DNA of 64,000 nt, from the NCBI RefSeq assembly GCF_015330165.1, contig NZ_JADDXT010000002.1, forward strand, positions 2,044,504 through 2,108,503. The letters are read 5' to 3'. This DNA is from Zobellia roscoffensis. Lineage in GTDB: Bacteria; Bacteroidota; Bacteroidia; Flavobacteriales; Flavobacteriaceae. The notes under the pieces are model-generated. The model worked only from the letters and a program-made list of their open reading frames with translations, ran no database searches and was not told where the DNA came from. Both the position numbers and the translations under genes were made by a program. Below are positions 41,900 to 52,052 of this stretch, piece by piece; the first letter of the stretch is position 1, and each line of letters starts with the position of its first letter.

Positions 41900-43218
41900 T
41901 TGGTACGCCTAAGCTTTTCAAAGGCATCTACTATTGCGCTGTGCGTAGCGGAATGCTTTTTAAAATGGTGGGTCAATGTGTTTTTTTCATCTTCCGTTGC
42001 TCCTAATTGGTTTAGAATATTCAAAAGGTGCATTTTCATGTGTCCTTCTTGAATACCTGTTGTAACTAAAGAGCGTACAGCGGCAAAATTTTGAGCTAAC
42101 CCGGCAACGGCAACCAACTGCATCAATTCTTTCGCGGAAGGGTTTCCTAATATCTCCATAGCTAATTTTACAAGCGGATGAAGACTCGTGAGTCCGCCTA
42201 TAGTGCCTAATGCCATAGGAAGCTCTATCCAGAATTTAAAAACACCATTTTCAATAGTGGCATGGGTAAGGCTGGAATACGATCCATCCTTTGCGGCATA
42301 GGCGTGAATACCAGCTTCTACAGCTCTAAAATCGTTCCCTGTGGCCAAAACAACAGCGTCTACACCGTTCATAATACCCTTATTGTGTGTAACCGCCCTA
42401 TGAGGTTCTACTTTAGCGATGTTTACCGCCTGTACCATTTTTTCTGCAAATTCTTTGGAGGCTTCTGTGTTGCCTTCTTTAAGCTTCGTTACGGGACAGC
42501 TAACTTCTGCTCGTACCAGGCAATTTGGCACATAGTTGGACAGAATGCTCATTACAATTTCTATTGCCTTTTCTTCCTCTGTAAAAAGAGAGTACGACTG
42601 TGCTTCAACTTTAAAAGTTTTAGCGAATTGTTCCAAACAAGAATTAATGAAGTTCGCGCCCATGGCATCTAGGGTCTCAAAAGTGCAATGCAATTGGTAG
42701 TAATTGTCCAAGGCATTGGTTTTGTCCCGTAATTCAATGGAATTGATACCACCACCTCGTTTTTCCATGTTTTTGGTAATGGAGGAAGTATCGGAAAGAA
42801 GTTTGGGCTTCACTTTTTCAAAAAAGGCGGATAGATGGTCTTTATTGCCACGGTACATAAAATGTACTTGCCCAATTTTTTCGGTTCCTAAAATTTCGGT
42901 TTTAAAGCCTCCTTTGTCCAACCAAAATTTAGCAGCCTTACTTGCCGCGGCCACAACAGAACTTTCTTCTATGGCCATGGGTATGGCGTAAAGCCTTTCA
43001 TTGATTAGAAAATTGGGGGCAATGCCCAGAGGTAGATAGTAATTGGTAACGGTGTTCTCTATAAATTCATCATGCAGCTGCTGTACATCTTTAGCAGTGT
43101 TCCAGTACCTTTTTAAAAGCGCTTTTGCCGCTTCTGGATCGGACGTGTAATTGTTGGTTAGCCAATCTATTTTTTGTTCTTTGCTTAGTTTTGAGTATCC
43201 CTCAATGGGCTTGATCAT
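41896..43218 (-). CDS. mvaA: Hydroxymethylglutaryl-CoA reductase, class II (degradative type)
   Basis: The 440-residue protein has the class II HMGR segments IPMAIEESSVVAAASKAAKFW, MGANFINSCLEQF, NKGIMNGVDAVVLATGNDFRAVEAG and ALGTIGGLTSLHPLVKLAMEILG. It makes mevalonate from HMG-CoA. Class II enzymes are called degradative, but in flavobacteria they serve isoprenoid synthesis, which the adjacent GHMP kinase supports. Confidence 0.92.
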   Translation of the reverse strand: MIKPIEGYSKLSKEQKIDWLTNNYTSDPEAAKALLKRYWNTAKDVQQLHDEFIENTVTNYYLPLGIAPNFLINERLYAIPMAIEESSVVAAASKAAKFWLDKGGFKTEILGTEKIGQVHFMYRGNKDHLSAFFEKVKPKLLSDTSSITKNMEKRGGGINSIELRDKTNALDNYYQLHCTFETLDAMGANFINSCLEQFAKTFKVEAQSYSLFTEEEKAIEIVMSILSNYVPNCLVRAEVSCPVTKLKEGNTEASKEFAEKMVQAVNIAKVEPHRAVTHNKGIMNGVDAVVLATGNDFRAVEAGIHAYAAKDGSYSSLTHATIENGVFKFWIELPMALGTIGGLTSLHPLVKLAMEILGNPSAKELMQLVAVAGLAQNFAAVRSLVTTGIQEGHMKMHLLNILNQLGATEDEKNTLTHHFKKHSATHSAIVDAFEKLRRTK

Positions 43219-43372
43219 AGCGTTTGATTTCGGTCTGTAAAGATAATGATAAAGGTTTAGACCTAAGATTGCGATAAACCTCCATAAAACAAGGGATTTT
43301 TATGATTTAAAGTTTATTTTTTTGTAAAATTATCACTAAACTTGGGCGTTTTAATCTTTTTTATAACATTCT

Positions 43373-45550
43373 ATGCGAAAAATTATTTTGAGTGTCTCTT
43401 TTGTGTTCGTCTTTATGGCGTTTTCTTATGCACAAAAGAAACAAGTTACTGTGGAGGCAGTGTATGGTGGTGAGTTCTCAATTGAAAGACTGGACGCTCT
43501 AAGATCCATGAAAAATGGAAAACAATATACTATTTTAAACAGAGGAGCAGACGGGTCTACCACTATAGATAAGTTTGATTACGCAACACAAGAAAAAGCA
43601 GGAACTATAGTCAGTTCCGTAGATTTACAAGAAATTGAGAGTTTTAGTTCGTATCAGTTTAGTGATGACGAATCTCAAATTTTATTAGCTACCGAACTAG
43701 AGCCGATTTTTAGACACTCTACGCTCGGTATTTTTTATGTCTATGATTTAAAGACGAAGAAACTGACTAAGGTTTCGGACACGAAGATTCAAGAACCTAA
43801 ACTGGCGCCAGATGGGTCAAAAGTAGCGTATGTAGCGAAAAATAACTTGTATCTTTTTGATTTGACTTCAGGAGACACAAAGCAGTTTACTACGGATGGT
43901 GAAAAGAATAAAATTATTAATGGCGTAACAGACTGGGTCTACGAAGAGGAATTTGCATTCGTTAGAGCTTTTGATTGGAACACCAATGGAACTAAAATTG
44001 CCTTCTTGCGTTTTGATGAAACAGATGTTCCTGAATTTTCAATGGATATTTTTGGAACGGATTTATATCCAGCCCAAGAAACGTTCAAATACCCAAAAGC
44101 AGGAGAAGCAAATGCCAAAGTCAGCTTGCATTTGTACGATGTAAAAGCTGGTAGTACGGCTTCGGTTGATTTGAATGATGCGTATTATATTCCGCGTATT
44201 AAATGGATGAACAACCCAAATTATTTAAGTGTTCAGACCCTGAATAGACATCAAAACGATTTAAAATTATATGCTGTAGATGCAAAGGGCAACACGGCTA
44301 AAGTGCTTCTTGAGGAGAAAGACAAAGCGTATATAGATATTACGGACAACCTTACGTTTTTAGCCGATGATAGTTTTATTTGGACCAGTGAAAAAGATGG
44401 TTATAACCATATATATCTTCATGATCAAGATGGGAATCTTGTAAATCAAATTACCAAAGGTTCATGGGAAGTAACGCAATACTACGGTTACGACCAAAAT
44501 GAGGACAAGGTGTATTACCAATCTACGGAAAACGGTTCCATTAACAGAGGGGTGTACAGTATTGAGAGTAACGGAAAGAAGAAAAAAGCGCTAGTGGCCG
44601 AAGCAGGTTTTAATGCTGCAGATTTCAGTGCCGATTTTACATATTTCATCCATACCTATTCCAATGCTTCTAGGCCACCGGTTTATATGCTTCATAAGGC
44701 GCTTACCGGAAAAAAGGTAAAGGAGATTAAAAATAACAATTCGCTTGTTGAAAAATTGAAGGGTTACGAAATCAGTGAAAAAGAATTTTCGACTATAACC
44801 ATTAATGGCAATGAACTTAATATGTACATGGTAAAACCGATAGACTTTGATTCAGCAAAAAAATACCCGTTGTTAATGTACCAATATAGCGGACCAGGTT
44901 CTCAAAGTGTGGTCAATCGTTGGATAGATGCTAGAGATTTATGGCATCAGCAATTGGTGTCGCAAGGGTATGTGGTTGCCTGTGTTGATGGCAGGGGAAC
45001 AGGTTTTAAAGGAGCTGATTTTAAAAAATCGACTTACTTAAACTTGGTAAAATACGAAACCGAAGACCAGATTGCAGCAGCTAAAGAATTAAGTAAACTG
45101 CCTTTTATTGATGAGAACAGAACCGGAATTTGGGGCTGGAGCTTCGGTGGGCATATGTCTACGAACAGTATTTTAAAAGGAAACGATGTTTTTGAAACTG
45201 CTATTGCCGTTGCTCCCGTAACTACATGGCGTTTTTATGATACAATCTACACCGAACGTTTCTTGCGTACTCCTGAGGAGAACCCCGGAGGGTATGATGA
45301 AAATTCACCATTGAACTACCCAGAAATGTTAAAGGGTAATTATTTGTTGGTACACGGTTCCGGAGATGATAACGTACACGTGCAGAATTCCATGAGAATG
45401 GTGGAAGCATTGGTGCAAGCTAATAAGCAATTTGATTGGGCGATTTATCCTGATAAGAATCACGGTATCTATGGCGGTAACACAAGAGTACACCTCTTCA
45501 ATAAGATGACGGACTTCTTAGAGGAGAACCTGTTGGACCTAAAGAATTAA
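43373..45550 (+). CDS. Dipeptidyl peptidase IV-like S9 serine peptidase, exported
   Basis: The 725-residue protein has a signal peptide (MRKIILSVSFVFVFMAFSYAQ), an eight-bladed beta-propeller (about 40-480, with WVYEEEFAFVRAFDWNTNG, the DPP-IV double-Glu motif), and an alpha/beta hydrolase domain. The catalytic triad is visible in WGWSFGGHMS (Ser), GSGDDNVH (Asp) and DKNHGIYGG (His). It removes Xaa-Pro dipeptides in the periplasm. The POT transporter downstream would import the products. Confidence 0.92.
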   Translation: MRKIILSVSFVFVFMAFSYAQKKQVTVEAVYGGEFSIERLDALRSMKNGKQYTILNRGADGSTTIDKFDYATQEKAGTIVSSVDLQEIESFSSYQFSDDESQILLATELEPIFRHSTLGIFYVYDLKTKKLTKVSDTKIQEPKLAPDGSKVAYVAKNNLYLFDLTSGDTKQFTTDGEKNKIINGVTDWVYEEEFAFVRAFDWNTNGTKIAFLRFDETDVPEFSMDIFGTDLYPAQETFKYPKAGEANAKVSLHLYDVKAGSTASVDLNDAYYIPRIKWMNNPNYLSVQTLNRHQNDLKLYAVDAKGNTAKVLLEEKDKAYIDITDNLTFLADDSFIWTSEKDGYNHIYLHDQDGNLVNQITKGSWEVTQYYGYDQNEDKVYYQSTENGSINRGVYSIESNGKKKKALVAEAGFNAADFSADFTYFIHTYSNASRPPVYMLHKALTGKKVKEIKNNNSLVEKLKGYEISEKEFSTITINGNELNMYMVKPIDFDSAKKYPLLMYQYSGPGSQSVVNRWIDARDLWHQQLVSQGYVVACVDGRGTGFKGADFKKSTYLNLVKYETEDQIAAAKELSKLPFIDENRTGIWGWSFGGHMSTNSILKGNDVFETAIAVAPVTTWRFYDTIYTERFLRTPEENPGGYDENSPLNYPEMLKGNYLLVHGSGDDNVHVQNSMRMVEALVQANKQFDWAIYPDKNHGIYGGNTRVHLFNKMTDFLEENLLDLKN

Positions 45551-45681
45551 AATCCAAAACCAACGATAATTAGTGTCTGAGGTTCTTGTGACCAAGAATG
45601 TAATAACCGTTTAAAAAGAGTAATTTAATCGGTTCTTGAACTAATTATGATACAAATCAATTTAAACAAATAACATAGTAT

Positions 45682-47076
45682 ATGGCATTAGTAGAAAAAG
45701 CACCGCATGAAAAAGAGCTGTTTGGGCATCCGGTAGGTTTATATATTCTGTTTTTTACAGAAATGTGGGAGCGGTTTTCGTACTACGGAATGCGGGCATT
45801 ATTTACGCTGTTTTTAGTGGCGGAAACTACATCAAGCAACGCCGGTTTTGGTTGGAGTAATGATGATGCTTTGGCGCTTTATGGCTGGTACACCATGTTG
45901 GTTTACGTTTCCTCAATTCCCGGAGGGTGGATTGCGGATAGATTCTTGGGGCAAAAGAAAACCGTAATGCTCGGTGGTGCTCTTTTATGTATCGGTCATG
46001 CCATATTGGCCATGAATTCCGAGACTTCTTTTTATGTGGGATGTCTCTTTATAATATTGGGGGTAGGGTGTCTTAAACCTAATATTTCTTCTATGGTGGG
46101 TGGTTTGTACAAGCCAAAAGATGAAAGACGAGATTTAGGTTTTTATATTTTCTACATGGGTATTAATATTGGAGGCTTTTTGGCACCTATCTTATGCGGT
46201 TATGTTGGAGAGCAAATCAATTGGCACTATGGTTTTGGTCTTGCTGCTATTGGTATGTTTTTGGGCCAAGCGGTATATGTTTGGGGACAGAAGTATCTAA
46301 CGCATGTTGGTAATCTTATTAGTAGAAAGAACGAAGCTGATCGCGAGATTTTAGATAAGCCACTTACAAGTATAGAGAAGGATAGAATTAAGGTTCTACT
46401 GATTTCATTTCTTCTGATTATTTTGTTTTGGGCGGCTTTTGAACAGGCCGGTGGATTAATGAATCTGTATGCAATGCAAAAGACAGATCGTAATTTCTTC
46501 GGTCTTTTTGAAATTCCAGCTTCGGTTTTTCAGTCGGTCAACTCATTCTTTATCATTACCCTGGCTACCGTAGTGGGAGGCTTTTGGTTGAGATGGCGAA
46601 AAGCAGGAAAAGAATCTTCTTCAATCTTTAAGATTGCCGTGGGAATGGTGATTATGGCCCTTGGATTTGGTTTTATGAGTGCGGCATCTATGCAATATGA
46701 GGCTAATGGTTCATCTGCAATGTACTGGCTTATTTTTGCTTATTTATTACATACCATTGGAGAGCTTTGTGCGTCTCCGGTTTCTTTATCTTACATTACT
46801 AAATTAGCTCCGCTTAAATATGCCTCTATCATCATGGGGCTCTATTGGGCGGCAACAGGCCTTGGTAACAAGGTCGCAGGTTTAATAGGCCAGGCTTCTC
46901 AATCTTTAGGGGAATTTGAGATATTTACGGGAATCGCAGTTATTTGGTCGGCAATAGGGATTCTGGTAATAGTAATGCTGAAACCTTTGAAGCGACTAGC
47001 TCACGGAGCAGAAGATGGTGAAACTAAAATCTCAAATGAGGTCCAAGAAGATTTTAATATCGAAGGACATGCTTAA
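45682..47076 (+). CDS. POT-family proton-coupled peptide transporter
   Basis: The 464-residue protein has about 12-14 helices. The signature FFTEMWERFSYYGMRALFTLFLV at about 24-46 holds the proton-coupling ExxER motif. GGWIADRFLGQKKTVMLGG is the family's second motif. It imports di- and tripeptides. The terminator lies inside the convergent comEC gene. Confidence 0.92.
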   Translation: MALVEKAPHEKELFGHPVGLYILFFTEMWERFSYYGMRALFTLFLVAETTSSNAGFGWSNDDALALYGWYTMLVYVSSIPGGWIADRFLGQKKTVMLGGALLCIGHAILAMNSETSFYVGCLFIILGVGCLKPNISSMVGGLYKPKDERRDLGFYIFYMGINIGGFLAPILCGYVGEQINWHYGFGLAAIGMFLGQAVYVWGQKYLTHVGNLISRKNEADREILDKPLTSIEKDRIKVLLISFLLIILFWAAFEQAGGLMNLYAMQKTDRNFFGLFEIPASVFQSVNSFFIITLATVVGGFWLRWRKAGKESSSIFKIAVGMVIMALGFGFMSAASMQYEANGSSAMYWLIFAYLLHTIGELCASPVSLSYITKLAPLKYASIIMGLYWAATGLGNKVAGLIGQASQSLGEFEIFTGIAVIWSAIGILVIVMLKPLKRLAHGAEDGETKISNEVQEDFNIEGHA

Positions 47077-49100
47077 TTAGAATGTTCAAAATAATAAGCT
47101 CCCTTTTCGCCTGTAGCGTGAAAAGGGAGTTTTCTTTTTATACAGGTTCGTTTCCACCTATTGATATAAGAAGTATAATTGCTGCCATCAGCAATGATAT
47201 ATTTTGGTTTTAAAGTAGAAATAGCTCTTTCAAGATTCAGCTTGGGGGATTGGGTGAGAATAAGATATTCTACCGGCGTTTCGGTAGTTGGAACAACTCC
47301 AAGGCTGTCAATTACTAAAACCGACTTGTCCTTCCAGATATAGCTGTTTTTTGATATAGAGTGAGATGTGTTCAATATTCGTTCGGCAATACTATAATCC
47401 TGAACGATGTTTTTTATACGAATAGAATCATTTGTGAAGGCTGTTAAGTGCCTCCCGTTTTGATGTATGAATACGGTATTTTTGGTTTGATGCGCCAGCA
47501 GTAATACATCTTTTTCAGAAGTTTGATACTCCATATACAAACCCCATAGTTGAAAGCTGATAATTGCAATGGTAAGTGCAATTACCTTTTTAAAGTTAGG
47601 TTGGGACAGTAGAATTATCAACAGAAATAGAATACCGTAAGCAATCACCATTTGGACGGCATCAAAAGAGATGTTCTTAAAAATAAAAGCTTCCTGTTGG
47701 GCAACCCAACTGATAATAGAATTCATCCACCCGATTAAGGTGTTATAGATAAAAACTAAAAAGTTGGGTAAAGCATCTAGTATTGCTAGCAATATTACTA
47801 AGATACCCATCCCTAAAATGAGCCCCAATGCTGGTACGATAAGTAAATTGCTAATAAAAAATAATCCGGGAAATTGATGGAAATAAAATAGACTTATAGG
47901 AAGCACACCTAACTGCGCTGCGATACTAACAGAAAGCAATTGCCATATCTTGCGGACCATTTTTTTCTTTGGGAACCATAATTTTTGTAAAAGAGGATAG
48001 AGCCAAACAATAGCCAAAACAGCAGCATAACTCATTTGAAAACCCACTTGGAAAAGTAGGTTGGGATTTATTACCAACAAAATGAAGAACATGGATAGGG
48101 CAAGAATATTAAATGTGTTCTTAGGTCTATTCAAATACATGCTGTAGGCTACAAAAGAAAACATGGTAACCGCTCTAACGACAGATGCGGAAAATCCGGA
48201 CAAGAGGGCGAAGCCCCAGAGTAAAAGTACAACCAAAAAAAGTTTTAAAGTTTTCCCTCTTGGGAGCCGTTCCATGGGGCGTAAAAGGAATTGCAGTAGT
48301 ACCAGTAGAATGCCAATATGAAGTCCGGACACAGCAAGAATATGAACCGCTCCGGCATTCTTATAATCGGTATACGTTTCTTCGGAGATATCGTTTCGTT
48401 GTCCTAGGAGTAAAGCTTGAATAATACTTAGTTCATTTTTGCCAAACTGGGCTTTGCGTAATTGGGCGATGATGTGGGCACGAGCTTTTGCAGCTATGCC
48501 ATAAATGGTAGCGGGAGGATGTTGTAGCGTAATAAACTCATCTTTGGTCAATCTAAATTGGTGTGATATACCCAAATCTTTTAAGTATGCCTTGTAGTTA
48601 AATTGATGTGGATTTAATGGAGCTCTAACTTCAATAGGAGTAGCGAAAAATACTAATTCATCATCTACCTGAAGGTTTTGGAACGTGGTGTCTTTAGGAA
48701 AACTGATTAAGACCTTGCCTTCCGCATTTTTGTGGTCTAGTGTTTGGACGTTACCAATATATCGATTTGAAAAAGACGAGGACTTTAAAACCTCCGAAAC
48801 TTGTATCCTCCATGTATGGTTTCCTGAAAAGTCCTGATTGACATAATGATGGGGTTTATTTTTGGGAAGTGAGAGTGATACGGCTAAAATGCCAATACAG
48901 AAAGTGGTTAAAATAGTAACATAACCAAAGAGCGGGGACTCGTTCTTTTTATCCGTGAAGCGTAAAACCCCTAAAAATAGAAGCAGAATAAGAGCAGCAA
49001 ATAGCGGGAAGTATAGATTCGGACTAAGATGATTTCCAGCTACAATACCCAGAATCAAAACTAATGTAAGTTTGATGGGTATGAAGCGTAGTAATTTCAT
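47073..49100 (-). CDS. comEC: ComEC/Rec2-type DNA-uptake channel with degenerate C-terminal domain
   Basis: The 675-residue protein has an N-terminal DUF4131/OB-like part (about 25-190) and a competence domain (about 220-500). The competence domain includes GAVHILAVSGLHIGILLVLLQF and FSASVVRAVTMFSFVAYS, with many helices. The C-terminal 150 residues replace the metallo-beta-lactamase domain: I find no HxHxDH metal-binding motif there. ComEC carries single-stranded DNA across the inner membrane. The start abuts the NlpC/P60 gene stop, and the stop overlaps the POT gene stop. Confidence 0.88.
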   Translation of the reverse strand: MKLLRFIPIKLTLVLILGIVAGNHLSPNLYFPLFAALILLLFLGVLRFTDKKNESPLFGYVTILTTFCIGILAVSLSLPKNKPHHYVNQDFSGNHTWRIQVSEVLKSSSFSNRYIGNVQTLDHKNAEGKVLISFPKDTTFQNLQVDDELVFFATPIEVRAPLNPHQFNYKAYLKDLGISHQFRLTKDEFITLQHPPATIYGIAAKARAHIIAQLRKAQFGKNELSIIQALLLGQRNDISEETYTDYKNAGAVHILAVSGLHIGILLVLLQFLLRPMERLPRGKTLKLFLVVLLLWGFALLSGFSASVVRAVTMFSFVAYSMYLNRPKNTFNILALSMFFILLVINPNLLFQVGFQMSYAAVLAIVWLYPLLQKLWFPKKKMVRKIWQLLSVSIAAQLGVLPISLFYFHQFPGLFFISNLLIVPALGLILGMGILVILLAILDALPNFLVFIYNTLIGWMNSIISWVAQQEAFIFKNISFDAVQMVIAYGILFLLIILLSQPNFKKVIALTIAIISFQLWGLYMEYQTSEKDVLLLAHQTKNTVFIHQNGRHLTAFTNDSIRIKNIVQDYSIAERILNTSHSISKNSYIWKDKSVLVIDSLGVVPTTETPVEYLILTQSPKLNLERAISTLKPKYIIADGSNYTSYINRWKRTCIKRKLPFHATGEKGAYYFEHSN
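47099..47139 (+). terminator. Terminator of the POT gene, inside comEC
   Basis: CTCCCTTTTC (47099-47108) pairs perfectly with GAAAAGGGAG (47120-47129) across an 11-base loop, followed by TTTTCTTTTT. It acts on the plus strand but lies in the antisense of the last codons of comEC. Confidence 0.8.
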
Positions 49101-49655
49101 TTACAGGATTCGGGTGGCTTTTATGAAGGCACTGTTCCAGTACCCTTCTCGCAAAGAAGATACGATAACGCCACGAGAAGATGATGAATGAACAAACTTA
49201 ATTTCATCGCCCTTTACCGAAACCACCATGCCTACGTGATTAATGCGTTTACTCCGTTTACTGGTTTTAAAGAATAGTAAATCTCCCTTCTCTACATCGC
49301 GCACACGAATGTTTTTACCTTCTTCGGCCATATGGTAAGAAGTGCGTGGCAGTTTGATGTCATTTTCGCCAAAGGCAACATACAGAAGGCCCGAGCAGTC
49401 CATTCCTTTCTTTGTAGTACCCCCAAATTTGTATCGCACACCTGAGAATTTTAAGGCGGAATCAATAACATCATCCGCTTTTGAGTTTTTTACTGTACTG
49501 GATTTTCTGACCGTTACGCGTTCTCTTTTAGGGTCTTCCGTAGTTTTAGCAGCGACACTTATCTTACGCGGCTGACTTTGGGCGACTTTCTTTTTAGAGG
49601 AGCCACAACTGGCAACTAGGCTTATAGTTAATATGAAAAAGAGTTTCCGAAGCAT
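49101..49655 (-). CDS. NlpC/P60 cysteine-peptidase lipoprotein
   Basis: I chose the ATG at 49655, which begins the lipoprotein signal MLRKLFFILTISLVASC. The C-terminal domain has the NlpC/P60 triad context: KKGMDCSGLLYVAFGEN (Cys), INHVGMVVSV (His) and KFVHSSSSRGV (third position). It would cut gamma-D-Glu-diaminopimelate bonds in peptidoglycan. It sits between lpxB and comEC. Confidence 0.87.
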   Translation of the reverse strand: MLRKLFFILTISLVASCGSSKKKVAQSQPRKISVAAKTTEDPKRERVTVRKSSTVKNSKADDVIDSALKFSGVRYKFGGTTKKGMDCSGLLYVAFGENDIKLPRTSYHMAEEGKNIRVRDVEKGDLLFFKTSKRSKRINHVGMVVSVKGDEIKFVHSSSSRGVIVSSLREGYWNSAFIKATRIL

Positions 49656-49702
49656 GCGTATCGTTACTTTTCTTGATTGAACATCAAGGGTATATACCAA
49701 AA

Positions 49703-50815
49703 TTAAACATTTTCTATGATAAGGGTAGCGGCATTCTTGCTGGCGCCTCTACCGCCTAGTTTTTTCTCTAGCTCGTTATAAGCCTGTATTTGGGCTATGC
49801 GAGCAGGTCCTTCTAGTATTTTGTTCAGTTCGGTTCGGATATTATTGGTGGTCAAATCATTTTGAATCAGCTCTTTTACCACCTCTTTTTTCATAATCAG
49901 GTTTACAAGAGAAATGAATTCAAGCGTTATAATGCGTTTGGCAATTTGGTAAGACAGCCAGTTGGCTTTATAACAAACTACTTGCGGTACTTTAAAAATG
50001 GCGGTTTCAAGTGTGGCCGTACCACTCGTGACCAAAGCGGCATGCGATATGCTAAGGAGGTCGTACGTTTTGTTGGTTACAAAATTAACGTTGGGATTTT
50101 TAAGAAACGGCTCATAAAAATCATGGTCAAGACTAGGTGCGCCTGCTATTACGAACTGATAAGCGGTAAAGTCTTTAACGACGGATAGCATCAGGTTCAG
50201 CATTTTTTGAACTTCTTGCTTTCGGCTACCAGGTAACAAGGCAATAATTAATTTGTCAGGGTCTAGATTGTTTTCTTTTCGGAATTGCTGCTCGTCAACG
50301 GAATTTCGGCCTTCAATAGCATCAATAAGCGGGTGGCCCACAAAATTAACTGGGTAATTGTGTTTCTTTTCGTAAAATTCTTTCTCAAATGGAAGTATTA
50401 CGTGCATGGCATCAATATCCCTTTTGATGTCTTTAATGCGACCTTCCCTAGAAGCCCAGATTTGAGGAGATATGTAGTAGTTGGTTTTAAAACCTTTCTC
50501 TTTTGCCCATTTGCCAATACGTAGGTTAAAACCGGAATAGTCAATAAAAACGATAACATCTGGTTGAAACTTTTCAATATCAGCTTTACAGAATTTAATG
50601 GCCTTTGCAATTGTACCTAAATTCATAAGCACTTCTAAAAAGCCCATAAAGGCCATTTCTTTGTAATGCTTTACCAAAGTACCGCCAGCCTTTTGCATAA
50701 GGTCTCCACCCCAAAAGCGAATGTCCGCATCAGGGTCTTTGGCAATAAGAGCTTTCATGAGGTTAGAGCCGTGTAGGTCTCCAGATGCTTCGCCTGCTAT
50801 GATGTAGTACTTCAT
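49703..50815 (-). CDS. lpxB: Lipid-A-disaccharide synthase
   Basis: The 370-residue protein starts MKYYIIAGEASGDLHGSNLMKAL, the LpxB signature. It also has FIDYSGFNLRIGKWAKEKG, YYISPQIWASREGRIKDIKR and LLPGSRKQEV, all conserved in the GT19 family. It makes the lipid A disaccharide 1-phosphate at the inner membrane. It agrees with lptC in the window in showing LPS production. Confidence 0.95.
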   Translation of the reverse strand: MKYYIIAGEASGDLHGSNLMKALIAKDPDADIRFWGGDLMQKAGGTLVKHYKEMAFMGFLEVLMNLGTIAKAIKFCKADIEKFQPDVIVFIDYSGFNLRIGKWAKEKGFKTNYYISPQIWASREGRIKDIKRDIDAMHVILPFEKEFYEKKHNYPVNFVGHPLIDAIEGRNSVDEQQFRKENNLDPDKLIIALLPGSRKQEVQKMLNLMLSVVKDFTAYQFVIAGAPSLDHDFYEPFLKNPNVNFVTNKTYDLLSISHAALVTSGTATLETAIFKVPQVVCYKANWLSYQIAKRIITLEFISLVNLIMKKEVVKELIQNDLTTNNIRTELNKILEGPARIAQIQAYNELEKKLGGRGASKNAATLIIENV

Positions 50816-50905
50816 TATAAATTAAATACTTTTTATACCTGCCCTTTAATTAAGGAGAACTCGGTTCTGGAAAAATTCGTATCCCCAGCCCGTTAAATTT
50901 ACGAC

Positions 50906-51190
50906 TTAGAAAATCTTATAGTAAAGAATAGCTAATGCGGTTATAAGGGTAGCTATGAGGACACCTTTTGCTCTGTTGTCTCTCCTGATTCTTAAAAAGC
51001 CGAAAAAAGCAATAAGGTTTAGAATGGCACCTAAGGCTAAAAGACTGCCAATATGACCCTGTTGTACTGCTGCCTGAAAGGTTTCGGCTATGCCAAATTC
51101 TGAGAATAACAGAATGTAGAGTAAGGTGCCAATTGTGTTGGCTATAATCCCTACTATGAATCCGATGACAAGTTCTTTTTTAACGTTCAT
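50906..51190 (-). CDS. Small three-helix membrane protein
   Basis: From the ATG at 51190 (MNVKKELVIGFIVGIIANTIG) the protein has 94 residues and three hydrophobic helices (about 8-28, 42-64 and 72-90). The last loop is basic (RIRRDNRAKG). A TTG at 51199 is a less likely start. It lies between surE and lpxB on the same strand. Function unknown. Confidence 0.72.
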   Translation of the reverse strand: MNVKKELVIGFIVGIIANTIGTLLYILLFSEFGIAETFQAAVQQGHIGSLLALGAILNLIAFFGFLRIRRDNRAKGVLIATLITALAILYYKIF

Positions 51191-51257
51191 GTTTTTCAAC
51201 TTTGTTCTATGTTTTTTGGTAGTGCAAAGGTATACTTCTATGGTAAACGATTATTGG

Positions 51258-52034
51258 TTATTCAAATTGCCACCCGTTCAATTGTTGAATGGCATGATGT
51301 GCAGTAAGGTCAAACTGAGTAGGGACAATAGATACGTAATTGTTGGCTAATGCCCACTCGTCCGTATCCTCACCTTTATCCAATAATTCAAATTCACCTG
51401 TTAGCCAATAATAATCTTTACCAGCCGGACTGGTACGCTTGTCAAATTTCTCTTTCCAGTTGGCACGTGCTTGTCGGCAGATTTTTATGCCTTTTATGTT
51501 TTCTTTTTGAGCTTTTGGAATATTAACGTTCAATACCACTCCTTTTGGGATACTATTTTCCAATGATTCACTAACTATTTTCTTGATAATTTCTCCTGCT
51601 TGATCAAAATCAGCATTCCAAGAATAGTCACAAAGTGAAAAACCTATGGCGGGAATACCTTCAATTCCGGCCTCGATGGCAGCACTCATCGTTCCTGAGT
51701 AGATAACGTTAATAGAAGAGTTGGAGCCGTGGTTTATGCCGCTTACACATATATCTGGTTTGCGGTTTAATAATTCTTGGAGTGCCATTTTTACACAATC
51801 GGCAGGAGTTCCGCTGCAACTATATTCTTCTAAAGCACCCTGTTTTTCATCTACCACAATTTTATTGGCATGCAAGGTGTTATCTATGGTTATAGCGTGT
51901 CCTTGACCAGATTGTGGGCCATCTGGGGCAACCACAACAACATCTCCTATGTCTTTCATGTAGCGGATTAGTGCACGAATGCCTGGGGCTGTAATTCCGT
52001 CATCGTTTGTGACTAAGATTAAAGGTTTTTTCAT
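51258..52034 (-). CDS. surE: 5'/3'-nucleotidase SurE
   Basis: I chose the ATG at 52034 because SurE begins directly with KPLILVTNDDGITAPGI, the metal-binding NDDG. The 258-residue protein also has SGTPADCVKMAL, GINHGSNSS and YSGTMSAAIEG-like segments. It removes phosphate from nucleoside monophosphates. A frame to 52097 exists but adds residues not found in the family. Confidence 0.94.
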   Translation of the reverse strand: MKKPLILVTNDDGITAPGIRALIRYMKDIGDVVVVAPDGPQSGQGHAITIDNTLHANKIVVDEKQGALEEYSCSGTPADCVKMALQELLNRKPDICVSGINHGSNSSINVIYSGTMSAAIEAGIEGIPAIGFSLCDYSWNADFDQAGEIIKKIVSESLENSIPKGVVLNVNIPKAQKENIKGIKICRQARANWKEKFDKRTSPAGKDYYWLTGEFELLDKGEDTDEWALANNYVSIVPTQFDLTAHHAIQQLNGWQFE

Positions 52035-52052
52035 ACCGAATACTTTATACGG

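Noticed and set aside
45583..45598. Hairpin TTCTTG/CAAGAA as terminator of the DPP-IV gene
   Set aside because: There is no T-run after it, and the POT gene follows on the same strand.
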